Of a stretch of 64,000 bases of DNA, positions 35,528-43,919 are shown piece after piece (the first letter of the stretch is position 1; every line of letters starts with the position of its first letter). Under the pieces are notes generated by a model. That model was not told where the DNA came from, did no database searches, and saw only the letters and a program-made list of their open reading frames with translations. This stretch comes from Flavobacteriaceae bacterium. GTDB taxonomy: Bacteria > Bacteroidota > Bacteroidia > Flavobacteriales > Flavobacteriaceae. Where the stretch lies: positions 124,001 through 188,000 of the forward strand of contig JABXHN010000019.1 in assembly GCA_013373635.1 (NCBI GenBank), given 5' to 3'. Both the position numbers and the translations under genes were made by a program.

Positions 35528-36790
35528 ATGAAAAAACTACTTTCCTTCTTTTTATTCTTTAGTCTTCTAGTTGTCGATGCCCAAACTCTAGAGCTAGCAA
35601 GCCCTGAATCTGTAGGGATGTCATCAGAGCGTTTAGAGCGTTTGACTGATCGATTTAAACAATACATAGATGAGGGAGCTCTTCCTGGTACAGTAACACT
35701 CATTGCTCGTAAAGGGAAGATTGTTTACTTAGAAGCACTAGGGGAATCTGATTTGGAAGCTCACAAAAAGATGAAAGAAGATGCCATATTTAGAATTGCC
35801 TCTCAAACAAAAGCCATTATCAGTGTTGGAATTATGATGCTTCAAGAAGAAGGCAAATTACTCATTCACGATCCCGTTAGCAACTATATACCCGAGTTTA
35901 AAAACTCCACAGTTGCTGTTCCAAATGACTCCAAGGAAGGTTATGAAATTGTTGCTGCAAATCGAGAAATCACTTTAAGAGATCTGCTCTCTCACACGGC
36001 TGGAATTAGTTATGGAGGTGGAGCAGCATCACAGCTTTGGAAAGAAGCAGAAATCCAAGGATGGTATTTTGCTCATAGAGATGAACCCATTGTTGAAACG
36101 ATTAAACGATTGGCAATATTACCTCAAGAAGAGCATCCTGGAAAGCGATTTGTTTACGGATACAATACCGATATTCTAGGTGCTGTCATTGAAATTGCTT
36201 CTGGAATGCCTTTAGATCAATTTGTTCAACAAAAGATATTGGATCCACTAGAAATGAATGACACTCATTTCTACCTTCCTAAATCGAAGCAAAAAAGATT
36301 GGCGACCGTGTATAACCAACGAAATGGCGTCTTAGTCAGAGCTCCAAAATCTGGAGGAATGGAAGGTCAAGGGCTTTATGTTGACGGCCCCAGAAAGAGC
36401 TTTTCAGGAGGTGCTGGATTGTTGAGTACTGCAAATGATTACGCTAAGTTTCTACAGATGATGCTCAATAATGGAGTATACAACAATCACCGCTTACTAT
36501 CTAGAAAATCTGTAGAACTAATGACTTCTAATCACTTAGATTCAGTTGAGTTCCCATGGACCGGAGGAACGGGCTTTGGATTGGGCTTTTCAATAGTGAC
36601 CGATCTTGGCAAATTTGCAAAACCATCCTCTATAGGAGAGTACGGTTGGGGAGGTGCCTATCATTCCTCTTATTGGGTAAATCCAAAGGAAGAATTAATT
36701 GTTGTTTACTTTACACAGGTTATTCCAATAGCAAACGTCCAGGATCACGACACTCTTCGAGCACTTGTCTATCAATCCATAATCGATTAA
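35528..36790 (+). CDS. Serine hydrolase (class C beta-lactamase-related), exported
   Basis: About 420 residues from the ATG at 35528; the eight extra upstream codons from 35504 are not part of the signal peptide. The signal peptide ends near VVDAQ. The active Ser92 is in SQTK (S-x-x-K, residues 92-95), and the second motif is at Tyr210 in FVYGYNTDILG, where most relatives read YGYSTDVLG. HTAGISYGG follows the family pattern. These proteins include esterases, D-amino-acid peptidases and penicillin-binding proteins. An antibiotic role is not implied. It is a single gene. Confidence 0.87.
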   Translation: MKKLLSFFLFFSLLVVDAQTLELASPESVGMSSERLERLTDRFKQYIDEGALPGTVTLIARKGKIVYLEALGESDLEAHKKMKEDAIFRIASQTKAIISVGIMMLQEEGKLLIHDPVSNYIPEFKNSTVAVPNDSKEGYEIVAANREITLRDLLSHTAGISYGGGAASQLWKEAEIQGWYFAHRDEPIVETIKRLAILPQEEHPGKRFVYGYNTDILGAVIEIASGMPLDQFVQQKILDPLEMNDTHFYLPKSKQKRLATVYNQRNGVLVRAPKSGGMEGQGLYVDGPRKSFSGGAGLLSTANDYAKFLQMMLNNGVYNNHRLLSRKSVELMTSNHLDSVEFPWTGGTGFGLGFSIVTDLGKFAKPSSIGEYGWGGAYHSSYWVNPKEELIVVYFTQVIPIANVQDHDTLRALVYQSIID

Positions 36791-36860
36791 AACACTTTTT
36801 TATAGGATTTTTCAGCTAAATGTCTTATATTAAGACTATTATATCGCTAAATCTACTCCT

Positions 36861-37522
36861 ATGAAAACAAAGCTATTTTTACTCATCATGGCTTTAATGC
36901 CATTATCGATCTTGGCGCAAAAACCACAATAAGTGTCAATATTCCAACAGCAACCATAAAAATTAATGGTCGTGTCGCAGGCACTGGTATCGTTAATAAA
37001 ATAAAAATTCCCAAAGGGGACTGTGTCACTGTTGAAGTTGAAAACGACGCTTACATCCCTCAAAAGTTTGATTTGTGTAACCAACCTTTAATGCCTAAAA
37101 TTGAAAACACAACCTATGTAGAACTTGAAGCTGACCCTTCATATGATGCATCTACAGCAAGTAATTATGCAAACAACGATATTGTACTAAATCCTAAAGC
37201 AGGAACGGTAAAAGACAATTGGATTGCAATTGTTCGAATGGTAGTCTCTCATTTTGACGCGTTAGAAGTCAACGACAATGAAGTGAATTACCTCAGAACT
37301 TCTTGGGTTGTTGATAATTTTGAGTCCTTTACTATTAGAACTCGATTGGTCGTAAGATTGACCAATGAAAACCCTCAACAGTTTAGTTTTAAAATAATTT
37401 CTGAAAGAGCTGTTGGACAACAATCTGTTCGTGCCGATGAATTATATCGACCTTGGGATCGTATTTTAAAACGCTATAATAGTTTTATCGATGAAATTCA
37501 ATCAAGAGTAAGTCGAATGTAA
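36861..37522 (+). pseudogene. Exported protein gene broken by a one-base frameshift
   Basis: An ATG at 36861 begins a proper signal peptide (MKTKLFLLIMALMPLSILAQ) that runs into a stop at 36930. The frame one base away continues with KTTISVNIPTATIKINGRVAG and on through 37522 without a stop. The shift falls in an A5 tract at 36919-36923, where six A's would give one 220-residue exported protein. The 37073 ATG start would drop the whole signal peptide and about 50 residues, so it is unlikely. The mature part is rich in Asn/Asp with no recognised family. It may be a sequencing error or a true lesion. Confidence 0.7.
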
Positions 37523-37544
37523 TTTCATTCAAATGACATCTATA

Positions 37545-37570
37545 AAAAGGGGATGATTACATCCCCTTTT
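37545..37570. terminator. Bidirectional terminator between 37522 and the FecA-like receptor
   Basis: AAAAGGGGATG-atta-CATCCCCTTTT, an 11-bp perfect stem. Confidence 0.88.
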
Positions 37571-37591
37571 ATGATTGGTGCGTTTTTAAAA

Positions 37592-39811
37592 CTAGAGATT
37601 AAACGAAAGCCCAGCGTAGATTCCAAAGGGATGTCCCGCTCTAAAACCTGCAGGAACTCTAGATGCCGCATATACCTCATCGAATAGATTAATCACATTT
37701 ATTTTAAGATCAATTTGATCACTTAATGCATATTGAGCTGCAGCATTGACAATTAAATACGAATCTAAAGGTTGAGCTTCAGCTCCAGAACCTGCCAAAG
37801 TTGGGAAGGAACCTTGAAAACGAGCGTTAAAATTTAACTCAAATCGAGGCACTACAATTCCAGTGTTCACATTCCACTGATGTTGCGGAATATAGGGCAC
37901 ACGATCTCCTATTTCAACAGAACCCCATAGGTCTTGACTGCTATTAAAATCAGTCTCGAATTTTGCATTAGTAAGTGTATACGTAAAATTTAGTGGCCAT
38001 TTTAATTTAGTGGTATTGATCACTTGATACGTTAAAAGAAGCTCCATACCATGAACAAATACCGCTCCAGCATTAAACTGATCTAGTGAACCTGTACCTC
38101 CACTAGCAGCACTATCTGATCCTAATAAGTTTTCATAGTCATTTATAAAACCAACCAACTCACCGCTTAACGGACCAAAACTAAATCGAGAACCTAACTC
38201 ATAGTTTACACTTGATTCTGCCTTTTCTCCTGTTTTGCTTCCTGGAGGTGAAAATCCTTTGTGAATTCCTCCAAAGACAGAGAACTGACTGGATTTGGTA
38301 TAATTAAATCCTACACCTGGGATCCATACGCGAACCGTATTGGAACGCTCGCTTATGTCAGATCCTACTCGACTCCCATCTGAAGATCCATAATCCAAAC
38401 GATCTAAGGTAATATCTTCGTAGCGTAATCCAGGAGTCAGGGTAAGCCCATTGTGCTTCCATTTGTAAAGGGCATAAGATGAAAAAGCAGTTGCTGATGA
38501 AATTCTATTTCCTTGTGCACCACGGATTCCGTCTGAGTTCTTTACTAAATCTTGATTGATAAGTTGGTAACCATCTTCCCATTGGAATCGGTCTTCTTTA
38601 TCATAATGGTAGCGCATTCCAACTTCAATATCATTAAATGCTCCATTAGAACTGTACCAATGACGATCTAATTTGGTTTGAATTCCCTTAGAAGTATAGA
38701 CCCTGTTATTGGCTTTTAACAATAGTGAATTAGGATCACCGTCAATTGTTCCAGTTAATAATGCTAAGTGATTAGAAAATTGATCAGGATTTGAAACCAC
38801 TTTTGCTAATGATTGCTTATTTCCTTGATAGATAACATCATCAAGTTTATACCAATTGCGTGTAAATTCATTATGATACGCATTGGTAGTTATTTTAAAC
38901 AATTGATTGAATTCAACAGAGTGAGTCAACATGAATTGTTTTTGTTGTGCATCCATAAGATCTCCCTGTGAAGAAGCATACCTTCTGTAAGGATTTTCAT
39001 TAAAGTCTTCAGCTGTTAAACCTAAATAGGTTTCATTTGAGAGTTCATCATAAAAGTGATATTTCAATTCTAGATACTGGGGATTCGTGGCATTTTGACT
39101 TGAGCTCCAACGAACTTTGGCCATTACATCAGTGATATCAAATCCTGTATTGTCATTAGAATCTAAATTTTTAAAGCCATCCGAATTATAGTTCGCATAT
39201 TCTAACAAATAACCGAATTGTTCATTTTGATCTCCTACAGAGGTAAGTATTTGAGAACTATTAAAGCTCCCAAAATTTGTTTTAAACCGAGCTTCAAAGG
39301 ATTCTGGTATTGAAGTTGAGACCATATTCAGTGCCCCTCCAGTTGTATGGGGACCATACTGTACTTGACTACTTCCTTTAAGTAACTCAACTGCCTCCAT
39401 TCTGAGAATTGAGGGGAAGTAATAGGCTGCTGGAGCTGCATAAGGTGCTGGAGCGATTAAGACTCCATCTTCCATTAGCGTGATTTTAGAACTTCGTTGT
39501 GGGGATGTACCTCGAATTGATAGGTTAGGACGTAATCCAAAACCATCTTCTTCATAAAAATTAATACCAGGTACACGGCTCAACACTTGACTAATATCTG
39601 TTGCAGAAAAACTAGTCAATTCCTTACTTGAAATATAATAGGCTGAACCGGTTCGATTCTTAGCGACAAATTGATTTCCTAATATGGTATTAGCTCGAAT
39701 AATTACCTCGTCGAGTTGTTGGATCGTATCTAACGACTGCACTTTATTTTGAGCAAGAACAATAATTGAGAATAATGAATAAACTAAAGATAAAAGATAG
39801 GATTTTCTCAT
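37592..39811 (-). CDS. TonB-dependent receptor, FecA-like (probable ferric-chelate receptor)
   Basis: A 739-residue outer-membrane receptor with signal peptide (about 1-20, ending VLAQ). The plug begins with LDEVIIRAN and includes RGTSPQRSSKITLMEDGVLIAPAPYAAPAAYYFP (read in parts) and VELLKGSSQVQYGPHTTGGALN, the FecA subfamily text. The 22-strand barrel ends in GIYAGLSFNL. It imports a ligand across the outer membrane using TonB energy. A Fur-box-like palindrome abuts its promoter, which favours iron, most likely ferric citrate or a siderophore. It is divergent from a sucrose operon, so sucrose is a second idea (Xanthomonas SuxA is a receptor in a similar locus), but the palindrome argues against it. 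Confidence 0.88.
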   Translation of the reverse strand: MRKSYLLSLVYSLFSIIVLAQNKVQSLDTIQQLDEVIIRANTILGNQFVAKNRTGSAYYISSKELTSFSATDISQVLSRVPGINFYEEDGFGLRPNLSIRGTSPQRSSKITLMEDGVLIAPAPYAAPAAYYFPSILRMEAVELLKGSSQVQYGPHTTGGALNMVSTSIPESFEARFKTNFGSFNSSQILTSVGDQNEQFGYLLEYANYNSDGFKNLDSNDNTGFDITDVMAKVRWSSSQNATNPQYLELKYHFYDELSNETYLGLTAEDFNENPYRRYASSQGDLMDAQQKQFMLTHSVEFNQLFKITTNAYHNEFTRNWYKLDDVIYQGNKQSLAKVVSNPDQFSNHLALLTGTIDGDPNSLLLKANNRVYTSKGIQTKLDRHWYSSNGAFNDIEVGMRYHYDKEDRFQWEDGYQLINQDLVKNSDGIRGAQGNRISSATAFSSYALYKWKHNGLTLTPGLRYEDITLDRLDYGSSDGSRVGSDISERSNTVRVWIPGVGFNYTKSSQFSVFGGIHKGFSPPGSKTGEKAESSVNYELGSRFSFGPLSGELVGFINDYENLLGSDSAASGGTGSLDQFNAGAVFVHGMELLLTYQVINTTKLKWPLNFTYTLTNAKFETDFNSSQDLWGSVEIGDRVPYIPQHQWNVNTGIVVPRFELNFNARFQGSFPTLAGSGAEAQPLDSYLIVNAAAQYALSDQIDLKINVINLFDEVYAASRVPAGFRAGHPFGIYAGLSFNL

Positions 39812-39844
39812 TGTTTTTATTTAGATTAATTATAAATAGTGATG

Positions 39845-39875
39845 CAAATTTACTTTCTAGTAATCTTTTAAACAA
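39845..39875 (-). promoter_or_regulatory. Promoter of the FecA-like receptor
   Basis: On the minus strand TTG (39873-39875) and TAAATTTG (39845-39852) are separated by 20 bp, a perfect -33/-7 pair of the Bacteroidota type, 34 bp before the receptor ATG. Confidence 0.7.
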
Positions 39876-39877
39876 GT

Positions 39878-39900
39878 TTATTTAGAATTATTTTAAATAA
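39878..39900. promoter_or_regulatory. Fur-box-like 23-bp palindrome
   Basis: Arms TTATTTAGAAT and ATTTTAAATAA flank a central T; only one symmetric pair mismatches. It resembles ATTTAGAAT-type Fur sites described from Bacteroidota. It lies 2 bp upstream of the -33 TTG of the receptor promoter, a place fit for repression by iron-loaded Fur. Confidence 0.6.
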
Positions 39901-40046
39901 TTTATTGAACTATTTGATTTTCAAAAAATTAATCTGAAAAATGGAATTAAAAGCAGTCTACTACAAGGTTATAGTATTAATTATCAGTGTTTTACAATTG
40001 CATCAAACACATAATTTTATATATTGCTACACCAATCAGACAAACT

Positions 40047-41384
40047 ATGCTTAATAAAATCACCAAAATCAAACTCAGTTTCTGGCAAATCTTAAACATG
40101 AATGTTGGATTCTTCGGAATCCAGTACAGTTTTGGATTGCAACAATCAGCTGTCAACCCCATTTACGATTTCCTAGGAGCAGCTCCTGATGAAATTCCAT
40201 TGTTAAATTTAGCGGGCCCCGTGACTGGATTATTAGTACAACCCATTATTGGAGTGTTAAGTGATAAAACCTGGCACCCACGTTTTGGACGAAGAACTCC
40301 GTATTTTTTTATTGGAGCAGTTCTCTGTAGTATCGCCTTATTTGCTTATCCATTTAGCAGTTCGCTTTGGATGGCTGCTGGTTTATTATGGATCTTAGAT
40401 GCTGGTAACAATACGGCCATGGAACCTTACAGAGCTTTTATAGCTGATACCTTAGACGATGATCAACGTCCATTAGGGTTTCAAATGCAAAGTTTCTTTA
40501 CAGGTTTTGGTCAAACTCTAGCAAATTTATCACTATTCATTTTCCCAATGATTTTCGTTGGAAAAACTGGGTCTTTGCCTACTTGGGTATACGCCTCCTT
40601 CTTTTTAGGAGCTGTTTGTTCCATTGGTTCCATCCTGTGGAGTATCAAATCCACAAAGGAAATTCCACCAACTGATGAAGAATTGGCCAAAATAAGAGCT
40701 GAAAAGAAATCAGTCATTACCCCATTTGTTGAAATCGCTTCTGCGATAAAAGATATGCCCAAGGTGATGTGGAAGCTTGCTCTTGTGTATCTGTTTCAGT
40801 GGTATGCTTTATTTTGTTATTGGCAGAATTCTTCCAAGAGTATTGCCTTATCAGTTTGGAATGCAACCCCAATGGGAGATCCTGAGAACTATGAAAAAGC
40901 GGTGAGCTGGACCGGACTTGTGAACGGATGGTACAATATTGTCACTTTTTTAACTGCCTTTCTACTTGTAGGTTTTGCTAAGAAATATTCGGCTAGAAAT
41001 GTCCACGCGCTCTGTTTGCTTTTAGCTGCAGTTGGATTTTTAGCCTTCCCACATATAGAAAACAAAAACCTACTCTTCTTTGCGATTACTGGATTTGGTG
41101 TAGGATGGGCTTCAATGATGGGAATACCATATCTGATGGTTGTATCTGAAATCCCAAAAGAACGCTATGGTGTTTATATGGGAATCATCAATATGATGAT
41201 TGTACTTCCGATGATTTTCCAGAACCTATCTTTTGGATATGTGATTAAAAACTTCCTGGACAATGACCCAAGACAAGCGATCACATTTGCAGGTGTAGCT
41301 TTACTCATTGCTGCTGGAATTACCATGACTATAAAAAACAAAAAAGTAGACCCTGATGTCCAAATTGCAAGTACTGGACATTAA
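40047..41384 (+). CDS. MFS sugar:H+ symporter (SLC45/sucrose-type)
   Basis: About 445 residues from the ATG at 40047; the frame extends to 39987 but that leader is not family-like. Twelve hydrophobic helices are visible. [23 protein letters not shown] holds the loop 2-3 motif (D-x-x-x-R-x-G-R-R) of the glycoside-pentoside-hexuronide/SLC45 sucrose porters. The gene opens an operon with a fructokinase, a sucrose phosphorylase and an amylosucrase (12, 1 and 41 bp between them), so its substrate is most likely sucrose crossing the inner membrane. Confidence 0.88.
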   Translation: MLNKITKIKLSFWQILNMNVGFFGIQYSFGLQQSAVNPIYDFLGAAPDEIPLLNLAGPVTGLLVQPIIGVLSDKTWHPRFGRRTPYFFIGAVLCSIALFAYPFSSSLWMAAGLLWILDAGNNTAMEPYRAFIADTLDDDQRPLGFQMQSFFTGFGQTLANLSLFIFPMIFVGKTGSLPTWVYASFFLGAVCSIGSILWSIKSTKEIPPTDEELAKIRAEKKSVITPFVEIASAIKDMPKVMWKLALVYLFQWYALFCYWQNSSKSIALSVWNATPMGDPENYEKAVSWTGLVNGWYNIVTFLTAFLLVGFAKKYSARNVHALCLLLAAVGFLAFPHIENKNLLFFAITGFGVGWASMMGIPYLMVVSEIPKERYGVYMGIINMMIVLPMIFQNLSFGYVIKNFLDNDPRQAITFAGVALLIAAGITMTIKNKKVDPDVQIASTGH

Positions 41385-41396
41385 TGATAAAATTAA

Positions 41397-42329
41397 ATGA
41401 ATAGAACGATTGATATTATATGTATCGGTGAAGTGTTGATTGACTTCATCGGACACCAATCTGGAGTACAAATTAATGAAACTAAAGATTACCACCGTTA
41501 CTTAGGGGGGTCTCCAACCAATGTAGCGATGAATTGCTCTCGATTAGATCTCAAATCTAAACTTATTGCCTGTGTTGGCAATGATGGGTTTGGAGATTAT
41601 ATCAATATGCGTTTTGATGAAGTGGGAGTTGATTACAGTCAAATCAAACGATTAGACGACTACTCTACTTCTGTCATTTTTGTGTCTAGAACTGATGGAA
41701 CTCCGGATTTTATCCCCTATAGAGAGGCCGACTGTCAAATAAGTGAAGATCAACTCTTAAAAGAAGATTTACAAAACGCTAAGATTTACCACACCACCTG
41801 TTTTGCTCTAAGTAAAGAACCTGCTAGAACTACCATTCTAAACAAGGCTAAGGAAGCTTTTGAGCTAGGTTGTAAGCTCAGTATCGACCTCAACTATGCC
41901 GATAAGATCTGGAATAATAAAAAAGAGGAAGCTTTTGAAGTCATTAAAACCTATTGCTCATACAATCCACTAATTAAAGTTAGTGAAGACGATGTACTTA
42001 GACTCTTTGGAAAACAGTTAACTCCTACAGAAATCTTTGAGTATTTTCACAATGCAGGTGCTGATATCGTATGTTTAACTCTTGGTTCTAAAGGAGTAAA
42101 GCTCTCTCAAAAAGACAAAGAACTCATAGAACTTCCAGCGATTAAACTGGAAAAAGTAGTGGACGCTACAGGGGCTGGTGATGCTTTTTGGTCTGGATTC
42201 TTATACGCCTATATCAAAGAAAAACCAATAGAAGAATGCTTAAAGATCGCATTAAAATTAGCTGCTTTAAAGCTTCAAAATATCGGCAGATTACCCAACA
42301 ATATCAATGTCATAACCCAATTGCTCTAA
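41397..42329 (+). CDS. PfkB-family sugar kinase, probable fructokinase
   Basis: A 310-residue cytoplasmic kinase with LGGSPTNVAMNCSRL (PfkB signature 1) near 32-46 and DATGAGDAFWSGF (signature 2) near 256-268, catalytic Asp262. It transfers phosphate from ATP to a sugar; in this context, the fructose freed by the next two gene products. The start follows the MFS stop by 12 bp and the stop precedes the phosphorylase by 1 bp. Fructose as substrate is inferred from the operon. Confidence 0.88.
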   Translation: MNRTIDIICIGEVLIDFIGHQSGVQINETKDYHRYLGGSPTNVAMNCSRLDLKSKLIACVGNDGFGDYINMRFDEVGVDYSQIKRLDDYSTSVIFVSRTDGTPDFIPYREADCQISEDQLLKEDLQNAKIYHTTCFALSKEPARTTILNKAKEAFELGCKLSIDLNYADKIWNNKKEEAFEVIKTYCSYNPLIKVSEDDVLRLFGKQLTPTEIFEYFHNAGADIVCLTLGSKGVKLSQKDKELIELPAIKLEKVVDATGAGDAFWSGFLYAYIKEKPIEECLKIALKLAALKLQNIGRLPNNINVITQLL

Positions 42330-42330
42330 G

Positions 42331-43878
42331 ATGAATAAAACAAATGGACAAAAGATGAGCGGGGTGATGTTAAATGCCTACCCCGATAGTATGGGTGGGA
42401 ATTTATCTGAGCTGATAAAGATTTTAAAACAATCGGAGTTTGAGGATTGTTTTTCTCTCTTTTACGTATTACCAACATTCTTTAATTCAGATTTAGACAG
42501 AGGGTTCTCGATCATCGACTACAACCTGAATAATTCATTAGTAAGTGATCAAGATCTCAAGGATCTTAAAGACTTACACATTGAATTAAAATTTGATATT
42601 GTACTCAACCACCTTTCAGTAGCCTCACCACAGTTTAAAGATTTACTTCAAAATGGAAAGAACTCTAAATTCAAAGATTTCTTTATCAATTGGAATGAGT
42701 TTTGGGAGGGTCATGGAGAATTAAATAAGGATGGAATTATAATCCCTGAAGAAAAGTATTTGTCCAAACTCTTTATGAGAAAATCAGGGCTTCCTATTCT
42801 TGAAGTAGAATTTCCAGATGGCAGTAAACAACCCTATTGGAACACCTTTTATCAAAAAATAAGTGTTGATGAGAATGGCAATAAGAGCTATTTGGGACAA
42901 ATGGATGTCAACGCTAAATCGGAGCTGGTTTGGGATTTTTACGATCAAACACTGAAAAAACTCAGTGAATACGGTTGTAAAATTCTTCGACTCGACGCTT
43001 TTGCTTATTTGCACAAAGAGGTTGGACTATCAAACTTTTTTAACGAACCTGGAACCTGGGATCACCTTCAGAGAATTAGATCTTTAGCAGATCAATACCA
43101 TCTGAGCTTACTCCCTGAAATTCATGCAGAGTACGGACAAGGCTTACACAAACAAGTTGCTGATAAGGATTATACCATTTACGATTTCTTTTTACCTGGT
43201 CTTTGTATTCACACTATAGAAACAGCCTCTTCTTCGGCACTTAAAAAATGGATTTTAGAAATTCAAGCAGAGGGCTATCGAACCGTTAACATGCTGGGGT
43301 GTCACGATGGTATTCCCGTTTTAGATTTAAAAGGTTTGCTCAGTGATGAGCAGATTCAAAAGGTGATGGACACCATCTTAGATCGCGGTGGTATGGTTAA
43401 AAACCTCTATGATGCCGATGGAAATAAAATCTCCTACTATCAGATTAATGCCACTTATTATTCAGCCCTTGGTGAGAATGATCAAAAGATGTTGCTAGCA
43501 AGAGCCATTCAACTCTTTACTCCTGGGATTCCTCAAATATGGTATCTAGATCTCTTTGGTGGAACAAATGATTATAAAGCTGTTGAAGAAGGTGGAAGTG
43601 GAGCTCATAAAGAGATCAACAGAACGAATCTCACGTCAGAAGAGATGAAGGATCGTTTAAAAAGCGAACTCGTTGTAAAACAACTACAACTGATTCAACT
43701 TCGCAATACTTCATCAGCATTTTTAGGAACGATGACCCTTGTAGACACAGAAGATCAATTTCTACACATAAAGTGGGAAAATGAGAATGATCTTATTGAA
43801 CTCATCGCTGATTTAAACACCTACAATTTTGAAATTAGGTTCCTTCATAATGGGGATCTAAAATCTTATCATTACTAA
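42331..43878 (+). CDS. GH13_18 sucrose phosphorylase-type enzyme
   Basis: A 515-residue cytoplasmic enzyme. The GH13 triad is readable: nucleophile Asp222 in ILRLDAFAYLHKE, Glu263 in LPEIHAEYG, Asp326 in GCHDGIPV. The GVMLNAYPDSMGG start and IVLNHLS, with no signal peptide, plus LFGGTNDYKAVEEGG, mark the sucrose-phosphorylase subfamily: sucrose plus phosphate gives glucose-1-phosphate plus fructose. Related members act on sucrose-6-phosphate or glucosylglycerol/glycerate, so the donor is not proved; the MFS and fructokinase in the operon support sucrose. It is 1 bp after the kinase stop. Confidence 0.86.
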   Translation: MNKTNGQKMSGVMLNAYPDSMGGNLSELIKILKQSEFEDCFSLFYVLPTFFNSDLDRGFSIIDYNLNNSLVSDQDLKDLKDLHIELKFDIVLNHLSVASPQFKDLLQNGKNSKFKDFFINWNEFWEGHGELNKDGIIIPEEKYLSKLFMRKSGLPILEVEFPDGSKQPYWNTFYQKISVDENGNKSYLGQMDVNAKSELVWDFYDQTLKKLSEYGCKILRLDAFAYLHKEVGLSNFFNEPGTWDHLQRIRSLADQYHLSLLPEIHAEYGQGLHKQVADKDYTIYDFFLPGLCIHTIETASSSALKKWILEIQAEGYRTVNMLGCHDGIPVLDLKGLLSDEQIQKVMDTILDRGGMVKNLYDADGNKISYYQINATYYSALGENDQKMLLARAIQLFTPGIPQIWYLDLFGGTNDYKAVEEGGSGAHKEINRTNLTSEEMKDRLKSELVVKQLQLIQLRNTSSAFLGTMTLVDTEDQFLHIKWENENDLIELIADLNTYNFEIRFLHNGDLKSYHY

Positions 43879-43919
43879 GGTTTATTTTGTATCTTTTATA
43901 GAAGTTTAGTTACAAGATT

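Noticed and set aside
37592-39811. Receptor as a sucrose porter (SuxA-like)
   Set aside because: Not ruled out by position, but the FecA-type plug text and adjoining Fur-like box favour iron, so it is listed only as an alternative.
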